Source of the DNA: Nicotiana tabacum
Taxonomy: Eukaryota > Streptophyta > Magnoliopsida > Solanales > Solanaceae
Direction: 5' to 3'
Assembly: GCF_000715075.1 (NCBI RefSeq)
Contig: NC_134082.1
Location: forward strand, 211,057,948 to 211,121,947
Length of the DNA: 64,000 bases
Positions 1 to 12,541 of the stretch are shown here, in pieces. Position 1 is the first letter of the stretch. Every line of letters starts with the position of its first letter. Position numbers and translations under genes: made by a program. The notes under the pieces were generated by a model. It was not told where the DNA came from, did not search any database, and saw nothing but the letters and a program-made list of their open reading frames with translations.

Positions 1-293
1 ACATGAGTATAACATAGTACTCATGCAGGAGGAGGATTTCTAGAAGCTCAAATCCAGGGTTCAGTGGATCCAAGATGGGGAATAATACAAAATTCTTCCA
101 CATTACCACAATGCAAAGAAGAAGGAAAAATAGAATTATTTGTCTAAAAGATGAAGCAAGGAATTGGCTCCAAGATCAAAAGTCCATCAAAGACCTAATT
201 ATTAACTACTACCAAAACCTCTATTCTACGGGTCATAATCAATCCACGCTTAATAATATCTACATGTCCTACAATACCAAAATTAGTAACTAA

Positions 294-2138
294 GATCATC
301 CATACCTAAGTAGTATTCCCTCTATAGAAGAAATAAAAAGGGCGCTAGACTCTTTCAAACCCTACAAAGCTCTGGAGCCGGATGGGCTTCATCATTTCTT
401 TTACCAGAAATACTAGAAGGAGACAAGCAATCATCTCATCAACTTCTGCCAAGGATCATTCCAATCCAAAAGAATGCTTAAAATCATGAATAACACCTTA
501 GTCTGTCTCATTCCCAAATGTCAAAATGCTGAAACAATCAGGCAGTTTAGACCCATAAGCCTTTGCAACACGACTTATAAGGTCGTCACTAAGATAATTG
601 CTAACCGCATTAAACCCTTCCTACCAAATTTCATTCACCCTACACAAACTAGCTTTATCATGGGCAGAAGAGCTGCTGACAAGCTCTAGTCATAAATGAG
701 GTACTAGACCACTTCAGGAAAACTAAGGGTAAAAAATCTAAAATGATGATTAAAATCGATCTGGAAAAAGCCTTTGACAAAATTGAATGGTCTTTTGTCA
801 AATTCTCTCTCACCTCTCTTAACTTCCCTCCTGACCTCATCGAGCTTATAATGTCTTGCATCTCTACCACCACTATCGCTATTCTTATCAATGGCTCGAG
901 AACGGAATTCTTTGAACCATCTAGGGGTATTAGACAGGGGGATCCCCTTTCCCCGTATATCTATATCATATGTATGAAAATGATCTCTAGACTAATTGAC
1001 CATGAAATAGATTGTTGTAGATGGACTCCCATCAAAATAGCTCCTAAAAGCCCGGAGCTTTCCCATTTATTCTTTACAGACGACCTTTTCCACCTAGCCG
1101 AAGTCAACCAAAAAAGCTATAACTCAATTATAGACACTATTAACAAATTTTGCGATGCTTCGGGACAATCAATCAATTTTGGTAAATCAAAAATTGTGTT
1201 CTCCAGGAATACCCACGGATTATAAAGATCATATTAGCAACTACTTTTCAATGAGATATACTAATAACTTTGGTAAGTACCTCGGTTTTCCTATGCCCAA
1301 TGCCAATCCTATCAAAAAAGACTTCCAATTCATTCTAGATAGGATGAATACTAGACTAAAAGGTTGGAAAACTAAGTTTCTTAATATAGCCGGTAGGTCA
1401 ACCCTCATAAAAGAAACCCTAGCCGCAATCCCTAACCACACCATGCAAATATATGATCTCCTCAAAACAACCCTCAACAAGATAGAATCTATCCAAAGAA
1501 ACTTCTTATGGGGTAGCACGGAGGAAAAAAAGAAATGCCACCTTGTTAAATGGAGCATAATCACAATGCCTAAAAAGCAAGGAGGCATGGGTATTCCCAA
1601 CACCCATTGGAAAAACTCCTCTTTCAATGTGGCATTAGCTTGGAGATATAAAAAAGAGAAAGAGGCCATATGGGTCAAAACTATATCTAGTAAATATGAC
1701 CATACGAAAAGCAAATATATAGGCTCTCATACTTGGAAGGTCATTAGGAAAGGCTCTGTGATTTGCAATGCCAACACCAAATGGTTGGTAGGAAATGGTA
1801 TGTCCATCAATCTATGGCACGATAAATGGATAAATCAATTAGGGGCTCTTAGAGACTACATTCAGGGTCCCATTCCTGCTGGGGAGCTAGACCTAAACCT
1901 CTCCTTCATTATCAAAAACAGAATATTCGACCTTAGAGACTTGTCTTTCGAATTACCCCCAGATATAATCTCCAAGATAAATTGCACTTACATAGAGCAA
2001 ACTACGCCCACTACTGACTCATATACTTGGAACTCAAAGGGTTATAACTGTTCTCCGTTAAGGCTACCTACGAAGCAATCTCAGATTTTACTTGCAATAA
2101 AAAAGACTACTTTTGGCTCTGGAAAATCAACTCCTTAA
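294..2138 (+). pseudogene. LINE reverse transcriptase domain, broken
   Basis: RT core of the LINE. Motifs in order are FRPISLCNT near 548-575, the motif A region IDLEKAFDKIEW near 752-790, GIRQGDPLSP near 925-955, and the catalytic box near 1071-1085, which reads FTDD where FADD is usual; both aspartates are kept. The downstream thumb-like part (SINFGKSK, then LGFPM and GWKTKFLNIAGR) continues in another frame from about 1155 to 2138. A stop after FYQKY near 412 and frame changes near 470, 690-743 and 1200 show that no protein can be made. It continues into the zf-RVT and RNase H parts. Confidence 0.92.
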
Positions 2139-2143
2139 ACAAT

Positions 2144-3115
2144 TTGAAATATTTCCTTTGGACAGTCATATGGGACAGGCTACCCACAAAGCATATGCTG
2201 GCCAAAAGAGGGATTTGTCATGACGACACTTGTAGCATATGCAATAGGGAGACTGAGAACATGGAACACATCTTCTTCCGCTGCAGCTACTCAAGATTCA
2301 TCTGGGAACAAACAAGAAATAACCATCTTTTCCCTCAGAATTCCTTAGGAAAAGATACCTTGTGTAATTGGCTTAAAAAATAACTCGTATCAAGGAAAAC
2401 CTTCAACGACCACCTACTTTGGTTAGATTTTCTCTCATTCCTCCTATGGCATATTTGGAACTTCAGAAATGGGATACTCTTCCAGGGTATTAAATCTCCT
2501 ATCACCATAAGTCAACCCATTAGCAAAGCCATTGAATACTTTTACCTGGCAAAAAATCTTAGCTTAAAACCCCCCAAGAAAACTATCCTTGTAAAATGGG
2601 AATCCCCAAATCCTAATTTTTATAAACTAAATATTGATGGCTCATGTGTAGGAAACCTAGGAATGAGAGGAATATGAGGGGTGTTTAGAGATGATAGGGC
2701 CCAATGGATCTTAGGCTTCAATATGAGAATCGACCATGCTACTAACATATATATGGAAATCCTGGCCCTACTCCATGGAGTCAAACTAGCACTAACAGAA
2801 AAACTCTTCCCATTAGTAATAGAGACAAACTGTTTGGAGCTAATAAATTTCCTAAAATCTAATAATTGTCTCTACCAAAACTTGATTAATGATTGCAGGT
2901 ACCTATTGCGGAAGGTGAATGATCCACAGTTGAAGCATGTTTTTAGAGAGGCTAATGGAGTAGTGGACCTATTAGCTAAAAATGATTGTAGCTTGGACAC
3001 TTTTTGTATTTTGCAAACTTATGCTCTTCCTCCCGCTTTTGTTATTCATGTACTTAAAAGAGACAATCTAGGCACTATGTTACCTAGACTGATCTCTAGT
3101 TATAATAACTTTTAG
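2144..3115 (+). pseudogene. LINE zf-RVT and RNase H domains, broken
   Basis: The first part (2144-2383) is a zf-RVT domain: FLWTVIWDRLPTK, then CSIC and MEHIFFRCSYSR, giving the C-x2-C...H...C pattern. After a stop and a degraded stretch, an RNase H fold begins near 2629 with NIDGS (first catalytic Asp) and runs to VFREANGVVDLLAKND near 2940-2985. The RNase H part has an in-frame TGA near 2675 where glycine is expected. RNase H at the C end is common in plant LINEs and helps remove RNA template. The ORF closes at 3113-3115, about 30 bases before the A tail. Confidence 0.88.
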
Positions 3116-3156
3116 CTTGTTGTATGAATAAATCGTTTATTACCAACAAAAAAAAA

Positions 3157-3445
3157 TTGTATGTAGGCAGTAGGTTCGGCGCGAGATAGGGCTTCGAATT
3201 TTGCTGCAGACAAAATGGTATTTAAGAGGATGAGGGTAGTGGAACGGATCCATTATCCATAGAGTCCAGAAAAAAAATTGGGATCTTTACAAAAATGGCC
3301 GACCATATTAATTTTAAAACAGCCGACCATATTAACTACTAGCCATATACATAAATTATGCATTGATTATACATAATTATATACATATAATACATAAATT
3401 ATGCATATATTATACATTCACTAGCTATTATTAGTTTAAGTGATA
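3157..3445. other. AT-rich non-coding spacer
   Basis: No gene seen. From about 3290 to 3440 there is a repetitive stretch with two copies of 'gccgaccatatta' and several 'tacataaattatgcat' variants. It resembles the inside of a small degraded plant MITE, but I cannot find paired ends. Confidence 0.5.
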
Positions 3446-3861
3446 GGACGGACCGCTATTTGGATTAATTCTTCAAAAAATATTACCCTTGGATTTGCTG
3501 AAGCCTTATAAATGGCAATATATAGTGGCGGTAAGGGTGACTTATTTGTCAATTTTTTCACTATCACCTCAAAAAAATCAAACTCTGCCTTGCGTAAAGT
3601 TGCCAGAGTACGATTAACCTCTAGATTTGAAATCACTGCTTATATACCCGGTATTGGCTATAATTTACAAGAACATTCTGTAGTCTTAGTAAGAGGGGGA
3701 AGGATTAAGGATTTACCCGGTGTGAGATATCACATTGTTCGAGGAACCTTAGATGTTGTTGGAGTAAAGGATCGTCAACAAGGGCGTTCTAGTGCGTTGT
3801 AGACTTTTATCTAAGACTTGCATCATTTGATGATGCCATGTGAATCGCTAGAAACATGTGA
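3446..3861 (+). other. Nuclear plastid DNA insertion (NUPT) from the rps12 locus
   Basis: A piece of plastid DNA in the nucleus. It contains the end of the trans-spliced intron, all of rps12 exon 2, and about 70 bases of the following group II intron, which starts GTGCG at 3792 as group II introns do. Similarity as I remember the plastid sequence ends near 3861, just before the SINE duplication. The left edge is uncertain (3446 is an estimate). Nothing around it is plastid-like, so this is an insertion and not a plastid contig. Confidence 0.88.
3560..3791 (+). pseudogene. rps12: Plastid ribosomal protein S12 exon 2, nuclear copy
   Basis: Exon 2 of rps12, exactly 232 bp, the length known for tobacco plastid exon 2, with no indel. 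It encodes [21 protein letters not shown] and [10 protein letters not shown], the core of 30S protein S12. Compared with the plastid protein as I know it there are six replacements: two Pro to Ser, Gly to Arg, His to Tyr, Val to Ile and Ala to Val. Each needs only one C to T or G to A change. Exons 1 and 3 are absent, so it is not expressed as S12. The apparent start at 3512 is intron sequence. Confidence 0.92.
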
Positions 3862-3897
3862 CTTAATAAATTTATGCGACTTAAAAATCGTAATTTC

Positions 3898-4022
3898 ATT
3901 GAGCCGAGGGTCTTTCGGAAACTTCCTCTTTACTCCTTCGGGGTAGGGGTAAGGTCTGCGTACATACTACCCTCCCCAGACCCCACTTGTGAATTTTACT
4001 GGGTTGTTGCTGTTGTTGTTGT
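3898..4022 (+). mobile_element. TS/SolS-type SINE, 5'-truncated
   Basis: The core 'gagggtctttcggaaac', then 'ggtaggggtaaggtctgcg' and 'ctccccagaccccac', and a tail of TTG repeats are typical of the Solanaceae SINE group first described in tobacco. It is flanked by a perfect 15-bp target duplication, aaaaatcgtaatttc at 3883-3897 and 4023-4037. At 125 bp it lacks the tRNA-derived head with the pol III promoter, so it was truncated on insertion. It landed just beside the plastid insert. Confidence 0.9.
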
Positions 4023-4037
4023 AAAAATCGTAATTTC

Positions 4038-4555
4038 TGATAAAACGCAACGACTAAATGTGACTTATAAAACGCAATTACTGTTGACCCCAACTACTAT
4101 ATAAACACCGCGTTCTTTACGGGTGAAAAACAAATTCAAATTCGCATTTTCCCCCTCAAAACCCTAAAAATCTCTTCACGATTACCTTTTGTTCCTTCAA
4201 AATTCGCAGAATGCTCCTGCTGCTGAATACTTGGCCTATATTTGTGTAGCTTGTCTTCTTGGGTTTAGGATTTCTTATTTTCCACAAACATTTTTGAAAT
4301 TTCCAGCTTAAACATAGTTTTGTTAAAACCTCAAAAGCCAAATGCGATATAAGCGACGTCCAATAAATTAGGAATAACCGACTGTTCTATAAACCAAACA
4401 TATTAAATTGGTGAAATTAGAAATGAGAGAGTTTTTTAGGTTTAACAGGAAAAGGTATGCCACACCCATTATGACACTGTTTTAAAGAAATCGATTATCA
4501 TTGTAAATATGGATTGCCAAAATAAAGTCGTATAATTTTATAGATCAATGTTATT
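4038..4555. other. Non-coding spacer
   Basis: AT-rich sequence between the SINE and the first hAT element. I see no gene, paired ends or tandem repeat. Confidence 0.5.
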
Positions 4556-4563
4556 GTTGTAGC

Positions 4564-5485
4564 TAGGGGTGTACAAAGGAAACCGACAAATCGCACTAAC
4601 CCGATAATTCGATCAAACCGAGAAAAAAAAACCCAATTATGGTTTGGTTTGATGTTGGAAAAAAAAACTGACCATAATTGGTTTGGTTTGGTTTTAACTA
4701 AAGAAAGTCAAACCGAAACCAAACCAACCCGACATTACATATATAGAAATTTTAGATATATTTAATATATAAATATACTTATTGTGATGTAATTTATAAA
4801 TATTTTTTAAAAGATTTCATAATTTTATCTTTTGAGGTATTATTTCAAGATTGAACTTAGAACTTTTGAATGCTCCAATAAATTTTATAGCCATTAATAT
4901 TAGTAAATTAAATAATGCTAACAATCAATATTAATGCTAACAAAAGACATTCATTTCAATATTACGAACGAGAATGTATTGAATATCTATTTTTTGTTTT
5001 GCAATAATTTAGATAAAAATGTATAACCCATTTTTATTTTGCTTTAGCTTTTAGTCATATAATTAATACTCCCTTGTTACTTATTAGTCTATTTATTTTA
5101 GCATGACTTAGTACTTTTAGATTATGTTTATTTTTATTATGGCTTTTTAATTAGCAATATTTATATTACATAAATTTATTGTCTTTATTGTTGAATATTT
5201 TAGGATAATGCCATGACACATCTCCTATTTTGTGTTCTTTTCTTGGAAAATACTTTATATAGTTGTATCTTACTAGGATTAAAGAAATATTTTGAGCATA
5301 CGTTATATGTTTTGTTCTACGAAGATTTTACCTGAAAAAATCCAAAAAAACTGGAAAACCCGAGAAAAACCGATAATGAAAAACCCGAGTTTTATTGGTT
5401 TGGTTTGGTCTTTAGATTTAATAACCTGACACAATTGGTTTGGTAATTGTAAAATCTGAACCAACCCGGCCTATGTACACCCCTA
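4564..5485. mobile_element. Non-autonomous hAT-type element, 922 bp
   Basis: The ends are taggggtgtaca (4564-4575) and its inverse tgtacaccccta (5474-5485). The 8-bp flanks, gttgtagc at 4556-4563 and cttgtagc at 5486-5493, match at 7 of 8 positions, which fits hAT duplications. Inside both ends are many AACCGAACC/GGTTTGG motifs forming subterminal inverted repeats; in hAT elements such motifs bind transposase. The middle is very AT-rich and codes for nothing, so movement would need transposase from elsewhere. Confidence 0.83.
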
Positions 5486-5594
5486 CTTGTAGCTTGTAGA
5501 GGTTGGTTAATTGAAATATAAAACATTGGATAGAATATTGATTCAAATATAATTCGTTAAGAGGATTTCGGTCAAAGTACCGTAAAGATCAAAG

Positions 5595-6510
5595 CAGTGT
5601 TTTTAGGGGCGTTTATGGAGCGAGTCTCGGGGCGTGAATCAGGGCGAGGCGTATGTAAAACGCATCTGGGCGTTAATGAGAGGCGTAGATCCTTTGGGCG
5701 CACGCCCCAAGAGATGAGGCGCACGCTTAGGCGCAAAACTCGCCTCAGAACTAAGACTCACGCCCCAGGGAACTTAACCAATTGAAGAATAATTTTGACA
5801 ATTACCGTTATATTTTTAAAATCCTTTTTGGTTTTACCCCAAATCTGTCTACACCCCATTAAAAAAAAAAGCAGTAACCTCGTTATAATCATCCACACTC
5901 CATACTCCATAGAACCTTGAGTTTTCTCCTCGTTAGATAGTGAAAAAGCACTAACATGCATTTATGCTTTTTTGTTGAAAATGAGTGTCATTTGTGCTCT
6001 TAGCAATGATATCAATATCTGACCAAATTAATTTGTTTGCAACAAAATTTTCTCTAATATTAAACTACTAGAAAGTTATCCTCACTCATATTTTAAAATA
6101 TTATATTCTAAGGCATCTATAATGTTTGTCTTTATAGTTTAGAACTGCATATCATTGCCATGAACTTTGTTTGATTTTATTTCATTTTTGTATTTTCTTA
6201 CAAATAATCAATGACGCATTTTGCTTATCTTGTTTGGAATATGGATTGTTATTTCGGTTAGAATATTATTGACTTATTGTTAAGATGTATCTCATTTATT
6301 AGTATATTGTTAGTTCATATAATTATAATAATTATCTATTTTTTGTGATTTGTATGGATTTTTTAAAAGAATTATGTAATTTTTAGATTTAAAAATAATT
6401 TTAATTTTATTTTATTAATTATAAATTAAAATTTTTTAGGACTTACGCCCCGTGTCTCGGAGCTTATGCCTCGCCCCTTGGGTAAAACATGTACGCCTTT
6501 TAAAACACTG
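5595..6510. mobile_element. Non-autonomous hAT-type element, 916 bp
   Basis: Terminal repeats are cagtgtttttaggggcgt-like at 5595 and acgccttttaaaacactg at 6493-6510. A perfect 8-bp duplication, gatcaaag, flanks it at 5587-5594 and 6511-6518. Subterminal parts are rich in GGCG/CGCC motifs (GAGGCG, ACGCCCC). CAGTG...CACTG ends with 8-bp duplications are diagnostic of hAT. The centre is AT-rich and non-coding. The coding stretch at 5597-5785 is an accident of the GC-rich subterminal repeats. Confidence 0.9.
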
Positions 6511-6518
6511 GATCAAAG

Positions 6519-7440
<922 letters not shown>

Positions 7441-7456
7441 CATTGACACATGTACT

Positions 7457-9330
7457 TCAACCTGGGTCCCAATTGTAGTCTAATAACCTCTCTTTGGGCT
7501 GGTTAATATTCTGACTCACACGAAACCAATTCCCAAGCCCAATCCATTTGGTTTGGTCTACCTTGTTCATAACAATAATCCCGCCCTCAAAAAGAACCTT
7601 GTCCTCAAGGTTCGAGTATAGCCTTATCAATAAGGAATGAGTGTTGACATGTGGTCGAATTAAGCTGCCTTGTCGTTGTTGCTGAAGTGGGTATGGCGGA
7701 GTTGACTGCGACGCAAGATACTGCAAAATGTGACAAATCCTCATTTGACCATAGCTACTAGCTCTCTGCCAGTAGAAAAGCATTTCTCTTCCTCTGTTCC
7801 TTAACTCCAACTTGTTTTGCTCAATCACAATCTCATGCCTTGAAATTACCAGACTAGGTAAAGGGTCATAGACATATGCAGTTTTCTTAGTTTTGGGGCA
7901 CCACAAGTACATGAAGAACGGCAAGTGAGCTTTAGCACACGTTGAAACCCATGAAATAAAAGCATCAGCAAACCTGTTTGCAATCAGGCTAAACATACCA
8001 GGTTCGTCCATTTGATTGCAAAGAGCGAGGTTTCCCTCACGGATTATATCAAAGCTAAATATGTCAGATGATAAATTCCATATTTCACTCTCCCTTTAGC
8101 CAAATCCGTCGAGTGAGATGAAATATCCCTTTGTCTGCCGGGATCCCACACCTTAGTCATAGAATCAGAATATACACAGAAACAAAAATTGCCCCTAGAT
8201 CCCAGTAATAGTTGTGCCTCCGAGGTCTCTGTATGAACATATAGATTCATGGTCTTGGAATTGATTCCTGGATCCCATACACAATTAAGAAGCACGATTC
8301 CACCAAGACTAACAATATACATAGTAGCACTGGAAACAAGTGGAAACTGGTGCAACTTTATTATAGCTCCATGATTACTCAAAATATTTTGAGTTGATAA
8401 TTTTATTATCAGAAAATGATAGACTAGCTGCAACTTCTCACATATAAAAGCTATTTCAACATTTGGATTCCAGATTTGGTGTTCTTCACATAACGTTGTA
8501 TAGTCCCATGAATGACTTCCATAATATCCATTCTTTTTCATACCATCCCCCGCCTCAGAAATTCTTGGAAGATGCAATTGGAAGGTCGCTACAGTAATAC
8601 TCTCATAATAAAGAAAGTAAGAATGGACAAGGGCTTTAATCAGGAAAGAATCAATTGCACACCAAGAGTGACGGGAAGAGGAAACCATCAGGAAGGTTTT
8701 CAAGATCTTTTTAAAATGGAACAGGAGCTCATCTAGCTTGTGACTAATATAAGATATTGTAGGAAGTTCAAATAGAAGAACATAAAAATATACATCTTCA
8801 TCAGTGAAGATGCCCCTTAACCATCGAAGATTTTTGGCCATTCCTAGCCTCTCATCCTCCTTAATATCCAGTGCATTTTTCGGAAGATTAATAAAAAATA
8901 CCACACCCTGACCATTAGATGAATATAAGCAGCAATGTTATTTCTTTTATCATCAGCAACCAGGGAATCCTTTGTTGGTAGGCCAAGTGGCCATTCACCA
9001 TAAGCTCCTTGCTCGTCTAACGCAACAACATCATCAATATCTATGTGAAAACCATGAATTGCAATCCCTATGAGAACATTTGAGCCCACACTATTTGTTA
9101 TTACCCATCTGCATACAGTTGCAATATATTGCAACGCAAGGTTCAAGGGCACAGTACAAGCATTCCACTGGGTAAATACAAAATTTCTTGTAGCGCCAAC
9201 ATATGTGGAAGGCAAACTGGAGCCAGGATCAAAGGGAAAGTCTAATCCATAGATGAGTACACTAGCAGTGCCTATGGAAGGGAAGCTCGAGGGAGAGAAT
9301 CTGCAGATATTATACTTTCTCCTTCATTCT
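7457..9330 (-). pseudogene. Unrecognised gene or element remnant, three broken reading frames
   Basis: Three minus-strand open stretches follow one another: 9330-8844 (open upstream of 9215 without a start; contains LIYGLDFPFDPGSS), 8904-8044 and 8011-7457. The overlap of the first two in different frames suggests a frameshift in one former coding unit. The motif WDPG appears three times (CVWDPG, KVWDPG, YNWDPG). The last part includes NLEDKVLFEGG, which resembles the tail of some Ty3/gypsy polyproteins, but no protease, RT or integrase is visible. Codon sense is good for roughly 600 residues, so it was probably once coding. I do not recognise the family. Its upstream end is cut by the hAT pseudogene at about 9331. 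Confidence 0.5.
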
Positions 9331-10689
9331 GGAACAATATGGTTCATGCATTGAAGATTGGTGGTCCTTTAGTTAAAGTGCTTCGTTTGGTGGAGGGGGG
9401 GAGAGCAAAGGCCACCAACGGACTACCTGTACGAAGCAATTGATAGAGCAAAGGAGGCTATTCAAGCCTCTTTTAGTGATCAAAGAAAATACAAAAGAGT
9501 CTTTGAGATCATAGATAAAAAGTGGGATAGTAAGCTTCATAGCCCTTTGCATGCAGCTGGACTTGTTTTGAACCCGGAACTGTTTTATGACAATGAAGAG
9601 AGGATTCTAGGAGTTGAACCTTTGTGGAATGGATACTATGAATGTATTGAGAAGTTGATACCTGAAGAATCCGTGCAAGATAAAATCACAGAGCAATTTA
9701 GTATTTATAGGAATGCTGAGCTACTTTTTGGAAAAAACATGGCCATTAGACAAAGAAAAACGAAATCACCAGGTGAGCGAGTGATTATATGTTGTTTTAT
9801 AGTTAATAACTTATTTTTTTATCAATATTATGTTTTGAAAATTTGTTCTACTTCTACAGTTGAATGGTGGAAGCAATATGGTCATTCCACTCCAGATTTA
9901 CAAAAGTTTGTCATCAAGGTTCTAAGTCTAACATGTAGCTCATCCGAGTGTGAAAGGAATTGGAGCGTGTTTGAACATGTAAGAACTAATAAGAAAGATT
10001 TAGTATATTGAGATAATTAAATTATATCTCAATTGTCCTAATCTTACTAATTACTTAGTATTTGCAGATTCATACCAAAAAGAGGAACAAACTAACCTTG
10101 AAGCGTCTCAGTGATCTAGTTTTCATTAAATACAATAGAACATTGAGGTGTCGTTACAGCGCTCGCAATGTAATTGATCCAATTAGTTTGGACAACATCG
10201 ATGATGCTAATGAATAGCTAACTGGAGTCCCGGAAGATCATGCAGATGAAGAAGTATTTGAGGATACTTCTGATTTCACTTGGGGTGATGTTGCGGAGGC
10301 GCGTGGAATTGGGAAGAGGATTTATGGTTTGAGGGGGAGTACCTCAACTTCAAGTTCACAGAGGAAGGGAAAACATGCAGTTACTTTGCTCCTAGTTGAT
10401 GAAGAAGATGAAGTTGAAGAAGATGACGAGCAATATAATAATGATAGTGGAATACAAGAATTTGACAATCTAGTAGAAGAATAGGATGCTCATTTTGTAC
10501 TTTAATTGATGCTACTCTTAAGTTTTTTAATTGAAGTATTGAACATTTGCTTACAATTACATGTGTTATCTATGCAATATATTTTTTTTTTTTTAATTTC
10601 GTTTCACTTAAAAAAAGTGAGCGCTTCGCTTCTCGCTTTTCGTGAAATGGGGTTGTCGCTTTTCCTCGTTTCACGCTTTCACAACACTG
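9331..10689 (+). pseudogene. hAT transposase, C-terminal part, with the right element end
   Basis: Remnant of a hAT transposase, the cut-and-paste enzyme of hAT elements. It opens at FWNNMVHALKIGGPLVK (9332), shifts frame at a run of G near 9399, and continues through DYLYEAIDRAKEAI and the 9547-9772 region. Two introns fit GT-AG: 9773-9859 and 9979-10067. The dimerisation signature SSSECERNWSVFEHIHTKKRN spans the second junction. An in-frame TAG near 10216 breaks the tail, which otherwise ends at 10482-10484 after an acidic stretch. The right terminus is 'acaacactg', ending at 10689. No left terminus or catalytic first half is present. Confidence 0.85.
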
Positions 10690-11916
10690 AACAAGACCCA
10701 ACAAACAATTTCAGCAATAAGAGATTGAGGTCAAGAAACCCAGTGCATCTTCTCCACAGATTAGGCTTCAAAAATTTTCGATCAAGTTCTTGTCAAATCA
10801 GATCCATTTTGAATTCAGGTTCTATCAAGCTTTTACAACAGCTTTAAAACTCACCCAGTTGATTTTGATTTAAAAACTTCAGATCTTTAAGTTCTGAACC
10901 AAGCTCAAAGTGGAGTCAATGGTGGTTGAAACACCTTTTTTTTTCTTTCTTTTCTCCAATAATGTTCAATCACGAATTTCAGCTCCCAATAATGACATTC
11001 TACAATAATATTCAACGATTTTCAGAAACTTGAACTCAGATTTGCACTTTCAGGAAAGGATTTCTAAGTCGTTTATTAAGAACATCAAAAAACAAAGAGT
11101 ATATTTCTATTTTTGGAAGTTTTCGAGCAAAGGAATTTGTTCAATTATTTAGCTGTTGGGAAGGGTAGGGTTATGAGTTTTTGGTATCGGGTATTGAGCA
11201 TAGGTAATGGGTTGGGGCATAAGATGGCTTAGAAGCCCTCCACGTGGCCCTTCGGTCAAATTAAGGGTATATTTGATCAATAGCTAGACGGTTGTCAAAT
11301 TAAGGGTATATTTGATCAATAGTTAGACGGTAAGGGTATATTCGATCGAATAATATAACGGCGGAAAACTTTAAACAATATCCAATAGTAAAGGGTTATA
11401 TTTCACCATTTTCATTAAAAATAACTTAAGTGCTAAATTAAAAAAGTTTGATATGTTATACAATATTACTGAGTATTTGTAGAAAATTAGAATGAAAAAC
11501 TACAGTGTTTAAGTCAAAAGTAGGTAAAAAGCTATATAACTAACCTGTGGGAGAGACCTGACCAGTCTGTTAAAGATAAGAAACACTACAAGAATGAACC
11601 TTCGCTTGTACTAACAGACTCAAGGAGACATCTATTTATCAGAGCTAGAAGACGATCCTCAGCTCTATCCCATGGCAGCCTCAAAGCTACTCAGACCTTC
11701 AGCAACTATATCCAATAAACCCCAAACACCATGCCTGGCAGCCACATACACCAAACTTTCACAAATTAAAAGCCAGGATAATAACAGCAGACTTAGGCAA
11801 CAATGAAGAAGGCACCTATCACTCATACCAAGCATTGCTTCTGCACACATATGTTCAAAGTTCATTGGAGAAAGGCTTGAAGCTTTTCGTTGTCTTTTTC
11901 AGAGAGATAAGAGAAA
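10690..11916. other. Non-coding spacer
   Basis: No gene supported. Near 11255-11330 a unit of about 37 bp ('gtcaaattaagggtatattt' plus 'gatcaatag') is repeated in tandem, with a third partial copy near 11335. A short minus-strand open frame at 11665-11865 has no recognisable content. Confidence 0.45.
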
Positions 11917-12166
11917 CTCCTTCTATTCCAGTTTATGTGAACCTATTTCCTTTTTGGAACCGTTCCAAAAAGAATGACCCCTTTTTAAATTTGATAACAA
12001 TTTAGTTTAAGCTTACAATTCTACCCTTAATGAGAAGCTTTTATAACCACACAAATACTCTGAGCCTTTTTTAGACTTGTTTAGGACCACAAATTCCAAA
12101 AGTCTTCATTTTTTCTTAAACTCCGTGCCCAGTCAAACAAGTTCACATAAATTGGAACGGATGGAG
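11917..12166. mobile_element. Stowaway-like MITE, degraded copy (250 bp)
   Basis: The ends are ctccttctattccagtttat (11917) and its imperfect inverse ending 'ggaacggatggag' at 12166. The interior shares 'gtgcccagtcaaa' and 'aaaagtcttc' with the neighbour at 12322-12539, so they are one family. The expected TA duplication is not preserved. Non-coding. Confidence 0.75.
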
Positions 12167-12321
12167 CAACAGATAAGATATCTCTTTTTCCTATATTTTT
12201 AGGAATTAAATTGGAAAAACATCAATAAACAAGAGAAAAATATATACATTCTCTAACTCAAAATAGGCTTGAAGTCATTAATCTCTGCAGCATTTTAAAG
12301 GAAAATTATATTAATCTATTA

Positions 12322-12539
12322 CTCCCTCCGTTTCAATTTATGTGAACTCATTTCCTTTTTAGTCCGTGCCAAAAAGAATGACCTTTTTTCCTATTTGGAA
12401 ACAATGTACCTTTATGCAATGATTTATAGTCACACAAAATATATGTGCTTCATTTTACCCCACAAGTTCAAAAGTCTTCTCTTTTTTATTAAACTACGTG
12501 CCCAGTCAAATAGGTTCACATAAATTGAAACAGAGGGAG
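12322..12539. mobile_element. Stowaway-like MITE (218 bp)
   Basis: The terminal repeats ctccctccgtttcaatttat and its inverse (ending 'gaaacagagggag') are near perfect. A TA duplication flanks it at 12320-12321 and 12540-12541. CTCCCTCCGT ends with TA targets are typical of the Stowaway (Tc1/mariner) group. It is non-coding and lies 155 bp from a more decayed relative. Confidence 0.88.
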
Positions 12540-12541
12540 TA

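Larger units (their letters stand above)
1..3156 (+). mobile_element. LINE (plant L1-like non-LTR retrotransposon), 5' part outside the window
   Basis: This is the 3' part of ORF2 of a plant L1-type LINE, which copies its own RNA into DNA at a nicked target. Reading along the plus strand one meets the segment before the reverse transcriptase (NTKFFH near 85-110), the RT domain, a zf-RVT zinc-binding domain and a terminal RNase H domain, in the order usual for plant LINEs. The frame is broken by several shifts and stops, so it is dead. It ends with AATAAA-like sequence near 3127 and a run of nine A at 3148-3156, taken as the tail. The 5' end lies outside the window, so no target duplication can be checked. 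Confidence 0.93.

Noticed and set aside
3512..3802. Complete-looking 96-codon rps12 protein gene
   Set aside because: The start lies in the plastid trans-spliced intron and the end in the next group II intron; only exon 2 is present, with nuclear-type mutations.
8512..8736. Plus-strand frame at 8512-8736
   Set aside because: It is the antisense shadow of the longer minus-strand coding remnant.
11665..11865. 66-codon minus-strand frame with a hydrophobic stretch
   Set aside because: No homology recognised, no splice context and no partner exons; chance cannot be excluded.
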